From assembly GCA_013396525.1 (NCBI GenBank), contig VWYX01000121.1:896059-960058 (forward strand): a stretch of 64,000 nt of DNA, in the 5' to 3' direction. Positions 1 through 13,600 of this stretch are shown here, one piece after another. Positions within the stretch are counted from its first letter, which is position 1. Each line of letters begins with the position of its first letter. Below the pieces are notes generated by a model. That model worked only from the letters and a program-made list of their open reading frames with translations, did no database searches and was not told the DNA's origin. Source of the DNA: Chaetorhynchus papuensis. Taxonomy: Eukaryota; Chordata; Aves; Passeriformes; Rhipiduridae. A program made the translations under genes and the position numbers.

Positions 1-90
1 AACTTGGGGGGGGTGAGGCAAAAAAATTCCTAGGCATTCAGTGGAGGATGTCATCTGGTTGGAAGCTGAAAAAATATTTGGGAGAATATT

Positions 91-528
91 CACAGAATCA
101 TAGAAAGGCTTGGATTGGAAGGGACCTTAAGGATGATCCAGTTTCAACCCCTCTGTAATAAGCAGGGACACCTTTCACTTAGACCAGGTTGCTCAGAGCC
201 CCATCCAACCTGGCCTTGAACACCTCCAGCGATCAGGCATCCACAGCTTCTCTGAGCAACTTGTTCCAATACCTCCCTAACCTATGAGTAAAGAATTTCT
301 TCCTAACATCTATCTAAATCTCTCCTCCCTTAGTTCAAATCTGTTCCCCCCTTGTTCCATCACCATCTGTACATGTGAAAAGTTGCTGTCCCCTTTCTTT
401 GTAAGTCCTCTTTGGGTACTGGAAGGTGCTATAAGGTCTCCCTAGAGCCTTCTCCAGGTTGAACAACCCCAACTTTCTCAGGCTGTCTTCACAGGACAGC
501 TGTTCCATCCCTCTGATCATCTCTGTGG
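91..528 (-). mobile_element. CR1 LINE 3' fragment, antisense
   Basis: Read on the minus strand this is the 3' part of a CR1 element. Its end (CACAGAATCATAG on the + strand) is at about 91, and the characteristic blocks GGAAGGGACCTTAAGGATGATC and CAACCTGGCCTTGAACACC are visible on the + strand. It is 5' truncated, as most CR1 copies are, and carries no open reverse transcriptase. Confidence 0.9.
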
Positions 529-1149
529 TTTTAAGTTAGTGGAATTCTCACTTGCTTCCTTGAGACCTGCTCACAGTCACTTTTGGAAACAAGGTACTAG
601 TTTAAAAATACTTTTGGCACGCTTATGTCTGTTCCATTACACTGTTAATCACTCTAATTTAGTAGCTTAGTTTCTCAAGTGGTTCAAGGTACTGCAGCCA
701 GTTAAGCTCCATTTCCTCGATATGCTCTGAAAGAAAGAAAAAAAATCCACACTGAGGAAGCAGACCTTGACAGTCGGCTGGCTAAAGGCCAGGGTATCTC
801 ACCAGGTACCCGGCAGCACTTTGTATAATTGTTGAAAATGTCCAGGTCAGGCAAGACAAGTACGTGGGACTCAGGGGGGTGTGTGTTTTCTGAGACTCTG
901 ATTTATTAAGTCCAGTTTGGGAATAACACAACATGTTTCAGAAGCTAACAGACTGCCAGCCATTCTCTGACCTGAAAGGCAATGCAAAAGTAGATTCACT
1001 CCCAAACTGACCGAATTGCCTTGACACAGCGGAGACCATTTTGCTAAATTAGGCACACATTTCCTACAAGCACCTCCCTTAAAAACCTCGCTAAGAAGAA
1101 GCCGCGCTGGGGTCACTCCGAAGCACAAGTCTGGGTACGCTCTGTTTTA
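529..1149. other. Upstream flank of CARS2, no gene seen
   Basis: Unique-looking sequence between the antisense CR1 and the CpG island. No ING1 coding block is recognisable on either strand. Confidence 0.6.
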
Positions 1150-1418
1150 AAGGGGGCCTGGCCGGCCCAAGCCCCGCACCACATGCTCACCACCACAGCA
1201 CCGCTCCGAGGATCGCGCCGGGAGCGGTCCTGGCGGATGGGCCGCGGCGCTGGCCCGGCGGGAGGCGGTGGCGCCCGGCCCGGCCCCGCCCGCAGGCGCC
1301 GCCCCTTCCTGCGCCCCGGCCGCGGCGGCCCCGCTCTGCCGCGGGTCCCGAGCGGGCGGCGCGGCTGTTGCGGCGGGTTCTGCCCGCTCCCCGCCCGGGG
1401 CAGGACTCTGTGCCGGCC

Positions 1419-1645
1419 ATGCTGCGCGGGGCGGCGGCAGCGGCGGCCCGGCGGTGCGGGCTCGGCCTTGGTCCCGGTTCCGGTGCCGGCTGGGGGCAGC
1501 CGGGGGCGCGGCGCTGCTCGGGCGCGGCGCGGCGGCGGCGGCAGTGGGTGCCTCCGGCGGGGCGCGACAGCGGGATCGTGGCGTACAACAGCCGGAGCCA
1601 GAGCAAGGAGCCGCTCGTGCTCGCCACGGAAGGAGTGGCGACCTG
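1419..1645 (+). CDS. CARS2: CARS2 coding exon 1 (targeting peptide and start of catalytic domain)
   Basis: Encodes residues 1-75 and two bases of Trp76. The ATG at 1419 is the first that gives an Ala/Arg-rich leader followed by the conserved stretch VAYNSRSQSKEPL. It is followed by a GTAGCG donor, which is weak, but it is the only GT here that joins in frame to exon 2 (W-Y-S-C-G). It lies inside a CpG island. Confidence 0.9.
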
Positions 1646-4600
1646 GTAGCGCTTGCGGCNNNNNNNNNNNNNNNNNNNNNNNNNNNNNNNNNNNGGTGGC
1701 GGGGGTGGCAGGTGCGGTTTGTGTCCGGAAACGGCTCCTGTGTCCAGTTCTGGGCTCCTCTGTACACGAAAGACATGGAGCTACTGGAAAAGGTCTAGCG
1801 AAGGGTCACAAAGGTGATTAGGGGACTGGGGCATCTCTTATGAGAGACTGCTGGAGCTGGGCCTGTTTAGAGAAGAGTGAGAGGGGATTTCATCAATACA
1901 TATAAATATCTCAAAGGTGGGTGTCAAGAGGAGGGTGCCAGGCTCTTTCCGGCATTGCCCAGTGACGGGATGAGGAGCAGTGGCCATTAACTAAAACACA
2001 AGAAGTTTCACCTCAACATGAGGAAGAACTTCTTTATGTTGAGGGTGGCAGAGCATTGGAACAGGCTGCCCAGGGGGCTTGTGGAGTCTTCCTCTCTGGA
2101 GACATTCAAAACCCACCTGGACACGGTCCTGTGTAATCTGCTGTAGGTTGACGGGGATTTGGACTGGGTGATCTCCAGAAGTCCCTTCCAACCCTTACAA
2201 TTCTGTGATTCTGTTTGCCTCCCCTCTCTGCAGGTACAGTTGCGGACCGACGGTGTATGACCACGCACACCTCGGGCACGCCTGGTGAGTCGTGGATTGT
2301 AGCGTGGTGACATCCAGGCAGATAAACAGTGCCGGACATCCCCACACCAGTGGTGCCAGGGATCCAGGTGGATATATGGTGCCAGACATCCCCAGCCTGC
2401 AGTGTGTGTCTGGGTGACAGAACTGTGACTGGTGACATGAGGCCCAGCCCTTTGCCTCTTCCGCTGTGCAAAGGGCAAAAGTCTGTTTGTTACGTATTTT
2501 TGCCTCTTGGGCTGGGGTAGTATGTAAAGGGGCTGTTGGTTCTGCTGCCTGGCTGAGGCAGAGACAGAGTGCGTGTCTGTGTCTTGGGAAGAAGCATTAG
2601 GAATGTGTGCAGTTTGTTTGGGAAGGGTGAGTTGTTTCAAATCATATCAGCATAACATGGCCTCTCATGCGGAGGAGTTGTGATCCTGGAGCTTGGCCTC
2701 TCAGCTGTGTGAAAAGATTTTGTTTGGACACTGTTGGCACCCAGGAAAAGCCGTGCAGGGTTGGCTGATAGGAAGGTACTTTCAAGGTTTACAGATGAAT
2801 GCATCATATCTTAAATCTCAGAAAATCCAGATAGTGTAAAGGCCTTTTTGCATGTTGCCTTTTTTTACTGTGTTAAACATTTTCACTATGTTTAAAAATA
2901 AAAAACCAATCCAGAACAGGACAGGTTTTTCTCTGTAGTTCGTTAGGCTTGTTACAAAAATAAGCTAGCTTCATTATAAGTAACTTTGAAAAAGTACTTT
3001 AAATACACAAGAGAAGGTTGCTTCCACTTGTTTCAAAACAACGCACCTGATGAATAGACATGCTGTTCCTGTGAAACTGAGAGGAGTTACAGCAGCTTAA
3101 CCTGCTCGTAAGGTTCTGTCCCCTCATTCTTAAAAAGCAAGTTGTGTTGGGCTCTTTGGAAGAGCAGGGGTTTATCAGATAATTGCCATCTGTATGAAGA
3201 TCAGATATTGTGCATTTCAGTAACTGGATAATTGCCTTTCAGTGTAAGGGATTTCACAGCTTCTTGTCCTGTCTTAGCTTCATTCAGAAACTTGTGTTGA
3301 ATCTTGCTCATGTTGAACTGAGCCGGCGCAGTACTGCACAACTGCTGCTTTGTTCTGTAAAAAGGAAGACTTAAAATACCAGTTATGTAAAAGTAGTGTT
3401 GTCAGTGCTAATGTTAATGCTGCTGTACTGTTATCTGTATGTGGTGGTGTCTTTTTCCTCTTTGTTTTTGTCAAGTCTCAGCAGAAAACTGACCTAGCTT
3501 TTTACAGGTGACCTAAAAATCAAGAAAACGGTATCTTGGACTTTTTGTTTGTACCTAGTGCCTTCAGGGGAACATTTTTACATTTTAAAGTCATAGTAAT
3601 TTGTGTATTAAAAGCTATAGTTGTTGTGATACAGGCTCCATTACAGTTTACCTTGAAATAATTACGATTTGAAATCATTACTTGAAAGTAACTGTGTAAA
3701 AAGATGGTTTATAAGTTTCTTGTCTTTATTCCTCAGTCGAGGTTCTCTAGTATGGTAGGGCTTGTCTTCCCTGACATGTGTAATAAGGAACAGAATTGGA
3801 GAGGTGCTTCTGTCCTAAGGGGTATAGTTGATCTAGACCACAATGTTTATAGAGGTGGAGAAGTGGTTTCTCTTGCCTTCAGACTCTTTTGATTAAACGA
3901 GGGAGTAGAAAGGCCTTGTTCACTCTTGGCTGGTTTTTTACCCATCTTTTCTTACCCCGTGTCTAAACTAGCAATTTCAAGCTTTCCCTTTGTGGAGGTT
4001 TGCCCCACATCTGTGTCACCTGGGTTTGACCTCTTCACTTGCTGATTTAAGAAAGAATGGCTAGTGCTGAATATTGCCTTTGGTGTTTCATGCAGGTAGG
4101 TCAGGTATAATTCTCTCTTTTAGCACCTCTTTAAGCACCTTCACGTGTTTTTCCACAAGGTGTCTGCAGCGAAGACCTTTTGCTGTCTTTACTCATCAGT
4201 TAAACCCTCCGGTGTGGGAGGAGTTGGCTGTTCCTTTGCAGTATCTCTGGTGGTCTTACACATGTCCGTGTTGACATCCTGTTGCTCAGCTGATTTGTTC
4301 AGGATGCTGGAGGACTCTTGGTTCTATTTATTTTTTTATTTTTTAAAATGGTATATTTTTTTCCCCAGTAGCAAAGTCCAACCGTAGAACAGCTGAAATG
4401 TGTGCTCCTGATGGGGCCAGGAGATGCACTGGGAAATAGCATAAAGTCAAATGGAGTGGTGGCTGTTGCTACTCTGCCACTCTTGTTAAATACCATCATT
4501 TTGTTGTACTTCTGCCATATGTTCTCTTCTCACTAGAATTCCCTTCCCCACCCCCGTCTTATATTTGACTTGTGTCAAGCACAACAAATGCAGCAGGTAG

Positions 4601-7600
4601 TAATGCAGAAATGGATCATGGAAATGAGTTTGATATCCTTGAGGAGAATTTGGAAATAATGGCATTATTTTTCTCCTGTCCTCTTTCCACTCCACAAGGA
4701 GTTCTTATTTCTGTAAATAATTTAACATTCTCTACCATGTTGTGCTTCCAGTCTTAAAAACAGATACTCTGTCTGCCTCCATATGACATCCAACACCCAT
4801 TCTATATAGAAAAAAGTAAGACAGGCAAATAATACTATTTTTTTCCCCAGTTGTGGGTCTGACCTTGATTGTACTGGTTTGAGCTGCAGCCTGGTTGGCA
4901 TCCAGGTTCCTGGAAATAAGAGTAGAGCCAAGCACAAGAGATATGCTCTGCTACCCTGTGATTTTGACTGTCTGTCTGTTTTGGCTTTTTTTTTTTTTCA
5001 GTCCTGAAGTTGTAAAGACCCTGCTTTCTGAGATGTCAGGAAATCTGCTCTGGGTCTTGCAGAGTTTCTTCCATTAATTCAGTTGGAAGATGAGAGGAGA
5101 GGGAACAGTGTGAAATTTGTGTCTGCTCTGGGAACAGTGACTGCAGGGCTGTTAAATCTAATATCAAGCTTTTGATGCTGCCGTTGTTCTCTGAACAGGA
5201 TCCAAAGACCAATTTAATATTCTTATGGAATTGTGTCGCCACATTAGATGAACCTTACTCCCAGTGAGCTGCTATTCGTTAAAAACTATTTCCCTGGCAG
5301 CAAGGCTTTCAAAAAGTCCTTTTTCATCATGGGCATGGTGCAAACAACAGCAAAATATCTTCTTCTTCATCAAGATATTATGCATCCATGAATCAGTACC
5401 TTAGTGCCACCTGGCACCTGAAGGGAAGGATGCAAATCCATTTCCAGTAGTTGCTTACACTTCTTTGTTCTGACAGCCATGGGAGTTGCAGTTTGTGTGA
5501 TGCTGTGGGTGAAATGGGAACTTGTAGGTCTGTGAATCTCCTTGCTGGTTTTGGAGAAAACATCCCAGAAGGGCTGAGGATTCTCATCATCTTTCAGGGC
5601 AGACTCAGAGTTTTTAGTAACTGTCTAGTATTCCTCCTAGTAATTGGGTTTAACTCAGTCAAAGTGTGTTTTGAGAATTACAAATGGAGAGTCTGTGAGC
5701 AGAAGGAGCTGCAGCAGCTGTATACAGTTTGTCAATCTGTCAGCATTAAATACTCTGTTTTGTGACAAAAATCTTGAATAATTTTCAGAATAACTTTTAC
5801 TCTCAAGTGTAAATAAAACAAAATGACCTACAGAGCATCTACTCTTTGCTACCAGAAAAGGTCTGTGGTGGTGTGTGAATGAAATAGTTTATTGGTGGCT
5901 GGTATCTGTTGTTACTTAACCCTAAGAAAATTCATTTGATTCCTGCTTTATTTCTTCCCGTTCTTCTGCCCCATGACTTTTGAAAACCTGTTAGAATATA
6001 CTAAGACCAAGGGATTTATTTCAAGAATATCTGATCTCTGTGTCTTATTTTGTCCTGTTGGCTTTGAAGGAGTCTCCTGGCTTATGTAGCTTGTGATGCC
6101 CTTCGGTGCTTGAATAAAGAGATGCAACAAAAGAAAACTCAGAAAATTTGATGTAATGTGTCACTAATGCCAGAAGAGGGTAGGCCAGTTCAAGAGAAAT
6201 TTGCTTGACTTTTGTGCAGGTAGCAACTGGTTTTGGGAAAACACCTTAGGCACTGAAGATCTTTTCATTGCAAGTGTTGGGGTATTTAGATCATCCCTGT
6301 GGCTGTTGGTTATTTTTGTTTAAGTTTCTTCTTACTACTGCATGTTCAAAAGTTTATGTTTCTTTCTTTTCCAGCTCCTATGTTAGGTTTGACATAATTC
6401 GAAGGATAATGACAAGGTTTTTTGGAATTGAAGTTATCATGGTGATGGGGATCACAGACATAGATGACAAGATAATAAAAAGAGCCAATGAGGTAGGTGT
6501 TTGCTGCAGTCTTTGTCTAACCTTTTGGTATTTTCTGAGCTGCTTACATAGGAAAATTAACATGGGTTTGGGGTTCTTTTTTTAAGTTTGTTTTAATTAG
6601 TAGATTTAATAAGAGGTTTCTGGTTCACCTAGTGTGGTCTAGGAGTGAGGAGGGCTGGCTGTCGAGCTGTGTGGGGGTAAATGGGTGCAGAGCTGTGTGA
6701 TGGGAAGAGGCAGAGAGGTAAGGCTACATTACAGCACCCACAGCTGGGATCCTCCTGCCCTATCCCCCTGCCTGGGAAGCTAGCAGGGAACAAAAGCCGA
6801 GTGAATCCTCAGCACAGTGAAATTATCCCAAAACTTAACAGCCAGGAGGGCTCTGACTGAGTTCTGGAGAAGTGTGTGCTGTGATCATGAAAGGCAGTAC
6901 AGTACTACAGCACTGCTGCGTGAGGCTGAGGGCAGTTCCTGGAAGGTGCCGAGCACCATCTAGCTGCAATGTCAGCACCTTGGAAAACTTTGTCAGGCCC
7001 ATCTGAGTTTGTCACCTACAGGAAAGTTAACATAGTGTGTAGGGATAAGTCTTGATAAGACTGGGGCTTTACGTGGTTCTTGGTTGAATTTTAATCTGAC
7101 CTTTTTTGCCAGAGGAGCTTGGTGAATGATTATTGCAATTATTTTTTTAAAATTGTTTTAAAAACACTTTTTGAACCCTGAAGCACTAAGAGTGTATTCT
7201 GTGTTTTATTGTGTATTTTGAGTCTTGTTTTATTTGTTTTTAGAATCTGTAATTCATGTCTTTGGAATTTTAAGTGAATGTGTTGGATTGAATTGCAGCT
7301 GCAAGCTTGAAGATAGTTTCTTGTTGCCAGAGAATTTGACAGCTGTCCCTTTTGCTTAATCTTTAAGTAAACAGTTACTTTTCCGGTTAAATATAGGGCA
7401 CTGCATTCAAATGAATACTAGCACACCACTCATGTAGAAATACGTCTGTTCCCTTAGTCCATTTACTTCCAGTTTTCTAAGGCAGTAAAAGAAACAACCC
7501 CCCCTCCAAAATTCAGGCATTTTAAATCTATGTTTGCATCTTAAAATTTTTCCTTATTGTCAGAACATCTTAGAGATTTTATGTTTGAGGAGGGGGAAAT

Positions 7601-10600
7601 GACATGCTCTTAAAAGATGTGTTGATTTGCTATGTTCTTTGGTTCTATGAAGTCATCTTTTCATGGCTTTTTTTTTGGTGACTTTTTGAAATGTTTGCTC
7701 AACCATTTTATTTGGATGGCCAAGGCCCCTGCCTCAGTAGCCTGCTTTTGTTGTTGGAACCTGTGCACCTGAGGCATTACAGTGGTGGAATCTACATGCC
7801 TAAACTTGTTCTTCATCCTCTGGTGGGGTTCATCTGGGGGAAACCTGAAAGTTGGGTATCTAGTTTATGATGAATGTGCTGCATGCCCTCGGTGGTCCTT
7901 TGAGAGAGACTTGAGTCTCTTTGTGTGTTGAACATCCATCTGGATGGGAGGAAATAGCCCATCTTCTTTCCGTAGGCACATTTGTTTCTGTCTTGATCAA
8001 AGAAGCAGCTGAACTGTCTAGGGAGATGAATCCAGTCACTGGTCTGTAGGCAGAAGCATGTCTTTGTTTTTCAGTGCTGAGCATCATCCTCATTTCATTG
8101 CTGCCTGAACATTTGGACTGTCTTCACCAGAACTCCTGCTTTGTTCAGGAGTTTGTACAAACAGTGGTACCCACCTGCACTCTGAAAATCGGAACCCATA
8201 AAGATGCTCCAGTAATGAATTGGAAGTGATGAAATGGGATTTATGTTGTTAATGATTCAGTTACCTGCAAGCTGGAGAGACTGACAATATGTTGTCTTCT
8301 CCCCAGCAGTTTATTCTCAGAGAAGATGTAAAAGCATGCATTTGAAACACTTTGATACCATGCTGCTGCTTGCTAGGGCGGGTTTTGCTGTCTTGCATCT
8401 TTCAATCCCTGGCCTCTTCTGAATATTTGAGAACAAGTACCTTATCATGTGTAAGTTTCCTTTCCTTTTGGGTTGCATTTTTTCATTCCCTCTGCAAGAG
8501 GAACCTGTTCCTGTCCCATGAATGAGAAATGTAGAGAAGGTGGTTGAGAAACATTGGACTTGGCAATGCATGGAATTGACTTTCAGTATTGAGATCTATG
8601 AGTACCCATGATCTGGTGAAATAGCTTGTTTTTCTTAATCACTGAAAATTAATATCTTGTCTCATCCTGCAAGTCTCTGATCTGCCTCTTTGACATGTAG
8701 GTGGTATTGGTGTTTCCTGTCAGTAAGTTGAATGGATTTTATGTCCTGTGTATGGCAGTATATTTTGTCACTGGAAATGAAAGACTCTCTCAAGAGGAAA
8801 ATAATAAGAGAGGGAAGGAGTTTATTATTTTAGTCTTTGGTTGCTTTCTCTTAAAAGATATGTATTAATATTTTGGAAATTGAGATGCATAAATGAAATA
8901 CTGCTAAGTTATTTTTAACTTACATCTCCTCTCTGTCAATGTTGGATTAATAAGCCTTCCTGACTCTTTACCTTGGGGGCTCTCTAAGTCTTCCAATTAG
9001 CTATTAGCTGTCTCAGAAAAGACTGCCATATTTTACATTATTACTCTGATTTATGATTTGCTAGTCTGCTTCTCTTTTTTTCAGATGAATATATCGCCAG
9101 TAGCTCTTGCTCGTATTTATGAAGAAGACTTTAAACAAGATATGGCTGCCTTAAAGGTACAAATACTCGACATTCTGAATTTAGGAGTATTTCTAAGCAA
9201 TTGTTTTGGTAAGGAATCTGGTTTTGAGCGTTTGATCTGAAAAAATAAATTTGTTGCTTGGAAACTGAGTGCTGATTTACTTTTTCATTCTTCTGCAATA
9301 ATATTGCACACCTTTTGAGTAAGGAAATGTGGGGAGAAGCAATGCTGAGCTTTGGAATGAACAAGTTAAGTTTCTTAAGGAACTATTTTTTTCCTCATTC
9401 AGTAGAACCTTGATTCACAGGTATTGCATATTTACTATAATGCGGAAATAGCCTGATTGAAAGTACAGGAAACAATCTTTCATAGATTTCAGATGACTTT
9501 GCTTCTTGTCTCCCTGTCAGAAGCAGGGAGTAAGCCACTGGGAAAAATTTGAGGGTTTTTTGCCACCCCTCAAATATTTTTTCTGTGTGTGTATTATCTT
9601 TAATATTGCTTATGAACTTTTTAAGATACTTGCAGGTTTTTTTTTAAAGATAAAATTGAGGAGAATGTTCTTTTTAGTTTGTTTCTTAGAGTGAAGGAAC
9701 TCATCAGCACTGTGTTTCATATAGATTAATGACATGTTACTCTTTCTTTAAGGTCCTTCCTCCTATGGTATATATGAGGGTGACTGACAATATTCCTCAG
9801 ATAATTTCCTTTATAAAAACAATAATTTCCAGTGGACAAGCTTATGCAACCTCTCAAGGTAAGACTTTGAGCAAGGTAACTCCTTGTTCAGCACATGTAT
9901 GGGAAGTCACTGCTCTTAGTAATCGTGTTTTGGAACCAGATGAGATACCCTGTGCCAGGCTTTCCTTCTGTTGCTTAACAGGGTGTGAGCAAATTGTTTG
10001 TGATGACATGAGTGGGCAGAACAACTATTACTCAATTTCTAAGTTGACTGTAGCTCATTACTTAATATAAATGTTTACTGTAATAAACTGCTGTCTAAAC
10101 TCCTTGGGGAAATCCTTGCCTGGTTTCTACAAGAAAGCTAGGGGAACCTCTGAAGAGGAACTGTGTATCTCCTGTGTGCTGTAAAAGATGTGCCTGCAAA
10201 GCACAGTGTGTGGATTAGTTTTTTTTCAGCAGAGCTGGTGGTTGTAGAAGGATTCAAATGCATTGTAACTGGACTAGTTGTAGCTTGAGCTGCAGTAGGG
10301 GAGGGGAATTGCTGATTGTGTATGGGCAAGGAAGAACCTGGGAGATCTCCAGAATTCAGAGTTATGCTATGGGCAGAATGAGCATATGCACAGAGGTTAC
10401 TGAAAAGCTGGGTAACATGGAAACATCTGTTACTATTTTTGCAATATTTCTGAATTTCTAAATCAGAATTTCAAGTGGGAGTGGAAGAGCACTTTGTTTT
10501 GCTTTCAGGGAAATGTTACCAGCTTCTCATCAATGTGCCTCCTCTTTGCTATACAACTAAACATTTCTTTTGTATTAGGCAATGTTTATTTTGATGTTAA

Positions 10601-13600
10601 GTCCTGGGGAAAAAGATACGGAGTATTAACTACTATTAATCCTGATACTCAAGATGAAGCAGGTAAGTTTGTGGCACCAACTCGTTTGTGTTAATGCATT
10701 GTTTGAATGCATGATGCATCTGTGTGCAAACTTTGATTCAACAGTCTGAAACAGTTTTCTAACCTGGTGTGTATAGCTGACTTCCTGGTTAATTAAGATT
10801 GCGTTGCTTTCATAGTTATTTTTTGAGGCACTCACTGTTGCCAGTGCAGGAGGAAACTTGGTCTCTCTTCTTCCTTTCATCCTTCCCTCTATACCTTTGT
10901 TCTGATACCTTAGAACAGTCAGGATTCTTGAGCAATTTTAATTAAATACTTGGCAGTGGTACATAGGAACTTCCCAGTGAGGTGGTGTAGCCAGCAGTGA
11001 GGACTCAAGGGCAAACAGAAGCAAACCTCACCTACCATGTTATTGTTGGGGCAGTTGCACTCCTCTGAAGCTAACTGGATGAATGGCTTCCTTCATTACT
11101 TGTCACATAGCTAAGCAGCCTCTTTGTGTGAGGGTGAGCAATCTCTTCATAGGCTGTGCTAGAACAGGCCTGTACCCTGGGCTGTGGGGTTTTTGCTGCA
11201 GTTCCTGCTTTGCAGGATTGCTGAGCCTCTCTGTAGTTTCTATAAGGGTCTGATCAAGTCTCTGTGTCAGAGAATTTGAGGCAGGTCTCCTGCATCCTTT
11301 TGCAAGCTGAAGTTCAGTATTTCATCATTAAAAAAAAAAAAGTCTGTTTGTAATTATTGAAAATGCCTGGCAAGCTGATGCTCAGGTGCTGCCAGGACTT
11401 CTCACAGTTCTGCTCTGGAGTTGTTTCAGCATTACAGCTCACAGAGGGAATGCATTTTGTCAACAGTTATTTAGAGGTAATTACTGCCTGCAGAGAGCCA
11501 GCACCTCCTGGGCTGCACAGGGAAGAGCATTGCCAGCAGGTCGATCCTTCTCTGCTCGGTGCTGGTGAGACATGCCTGGAGTGCAGGTCTCGTGCTGGGC
11601 TCCCCAGAACAGCAATGGTATGGACACAGTGAGAAAGGCCAGCAAAGAGCCATAAATATTATGGAAGTACTGGAGTATCTTTCTATGAGGAGAAGGAGAG
11701 AGAGCTTGGACCACCCAACCTGGAGAAGAGAAGGCTCAGGGGAATCCTACCCCTGCAGGGAGGAGAGCCGGTGGAGCCAGGCTCTTCTCAGTGGTGCTTG
11801 GTGATGGGACAAGAGGCACTGATCACAGCCTGAAACACGGGAAATTCCATTTAAAGCTAAGAAAAATCCTTTTTGCTCTGAGGATAGTTAACACAAACCA
11901 TCTTGCTCAGGGAGGCTGTGGAGTCTCCATCCTTGGTGATAATCAAAGCCCAGCTGGACACCGTCCTGGGCTGCCTGCTGTAGCTGAGCCTGCTCTGAGC
12001 AGGGGGTTGGATTAGACTGTCTCCATACGTGCCTTCCAGCCTCAGCTGTGACTGATTATGTGTTTTACCCTGCTTCCCCTCTAGCCACAACTAAATGTGT
12101 TGTTATTTATAAATATTTTGACACATGTTTTTCAGAGAAGTAGAAGAGTGCTCTTTTGTAGCAGTATACTCAAAAAAGGGCGAAAGAGGGTTGGAGTCAG
12201 CACATACTGGTCAGTCAGAACTTGGCAATCCAGAGGAAGAGCCCAGGTGAAGGTTCAGTGGATAAAAGTAGGGCTATAAATAATATAGTAATTTTGAATT
12301 GTATGATTCTAAATGTGAGGTCATGTATTTGTCAGAAAAAAAGTACAGAGTCCAGAACCCTGTTCTGTGCCTCCTGCCAGGGAGTGCTGTGTATTTGACT
12401 AGGGGTTAGGAGTCAGCAGAGATGAACAATCCTGCAGTATTGTGACAGAAAGGACTGCATCCTTGGCAATGTAGTGAAGGAAGGAGCAAATATAGCTGGG
12501 AGGAGACCTTTGTAGAGAACTCATCGGTGCAAATGGTACTGAAAAATTGCTACTGTCCAAGAACAGTTTTGATTCTTACCTCTGTGCACTTTGTTTTATA
12601 GAATCTAAATCACAAAGTACTTGTGTCCCAGAGGAAAAAATTGTGGGGTGTTTGTTTGTTTGTGGGTTTTGGTTTGGTTTTATTACCTTTTCTGCTGCAG
12701 TGCAGTCAGTTTGTCCTGGGGAAACTGGTTGATATGTAACTAAATGAATGAAGAGTCAGGAAAACCAGGGAAGGATAAAAGGAGGATAGGATGCATTAAG
12801 GAATCTTGAATCAATCTCTGTAGCTTGTCGAAATCTATTTCAATACACTGTTTTTTTCAAATGCTTGATTGATCAACTGGAAGCCCTGTGTAGGGGGGAA
12901 GGGAGGGAAGTTGTAGTGAAAAGAAGTTGATTGAAGGGGATTAAAATCAGAGTAGTTCACTAAACACACATTTCCTCTTGCTTTCATTTGGTAATTTTTT
13001 TTCTTTGAGACATATCCCATTAACAAATCACTTATTCTTGCCAGTTGATTCTGATAAACGACATGGTAAAGATTTTGCCCTGTGGAAGGCTGCCAAGCCT
13101 CAAGAGCTATCTTGGAATTCTCCCTGGGGAAAAGGAAGACCTGGATGGCACATTGAGTGTTCCACAATATCAAGGTCAGATTTGTTGGATTTTAATAAAT
13201 CTCATGCTATTTTTTGTTTTCAGTCACAGTACAATGGTAGCAGCAGTATTGAGAGTGTTTTCTGATGAGTAGATAGCACTGGTTTTAATGTGACCATTTT
13301 ATGCAACTTGGGATGTCACACGTCGCCCAGATAAACTCTGCTTCACCTTACTGTCACAGCTGTCTGTATGTTTTGCCACCTTGAGTCAGACTTGGTACTT
13401 AGAATATGGCATGCAGGATCACAGTTGATTAGCAGTCTTTTAACTTGAATTGAGTAACCAAAGGTTTGGTGAAAGTTATGGTACTCGCTTTCCTTCCACC
13501 TCTAGCAGTCTCCATCAGACCAAGTTCAGGATGTAGGCTGTGTCAGGAGGACAGGGTATGGGATTCCAGCTTGATCTGTGAGATCTTGCTGGCCTTATCT

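Larger units (their letters stand above)
1150..1735. promoter_or_regulatory. CpG island around CARS2 exon 1
   Basis: Very GC-rich and CpG-dense, unlike the AT-rich flanks. It spans the CARS2 start codon and has no TATA box that I can see, as is usual for a housekeeping gene. In vertebrates ING1 lies divergently upstream, so the island could serve both directions, but no ING1 exon is recognisable here. Confidence 0.85.

Noticed and set aside
871..1128. Minus-strand open frame near the expected position of ING1
   Set aside because: No ING1 sequence or zinc-finger (PHD) pattern in it; ING1 probably lies left of the window.
1147..1821. Several long open frames on both strands in the CpG island (up to 212 codons)
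   Set aside because: High GC content removes stop codons; the frames cross the assembly gap and are Pro/Ala/Arg-rich. Only the CARS2 exon 1 frame has family similarity.
2008..2640. 210-codon minus-strand open frame
   Set aside because: It runs antisense through the CR1 tail and into CARS2 exon 2; no protein similarity recognised.
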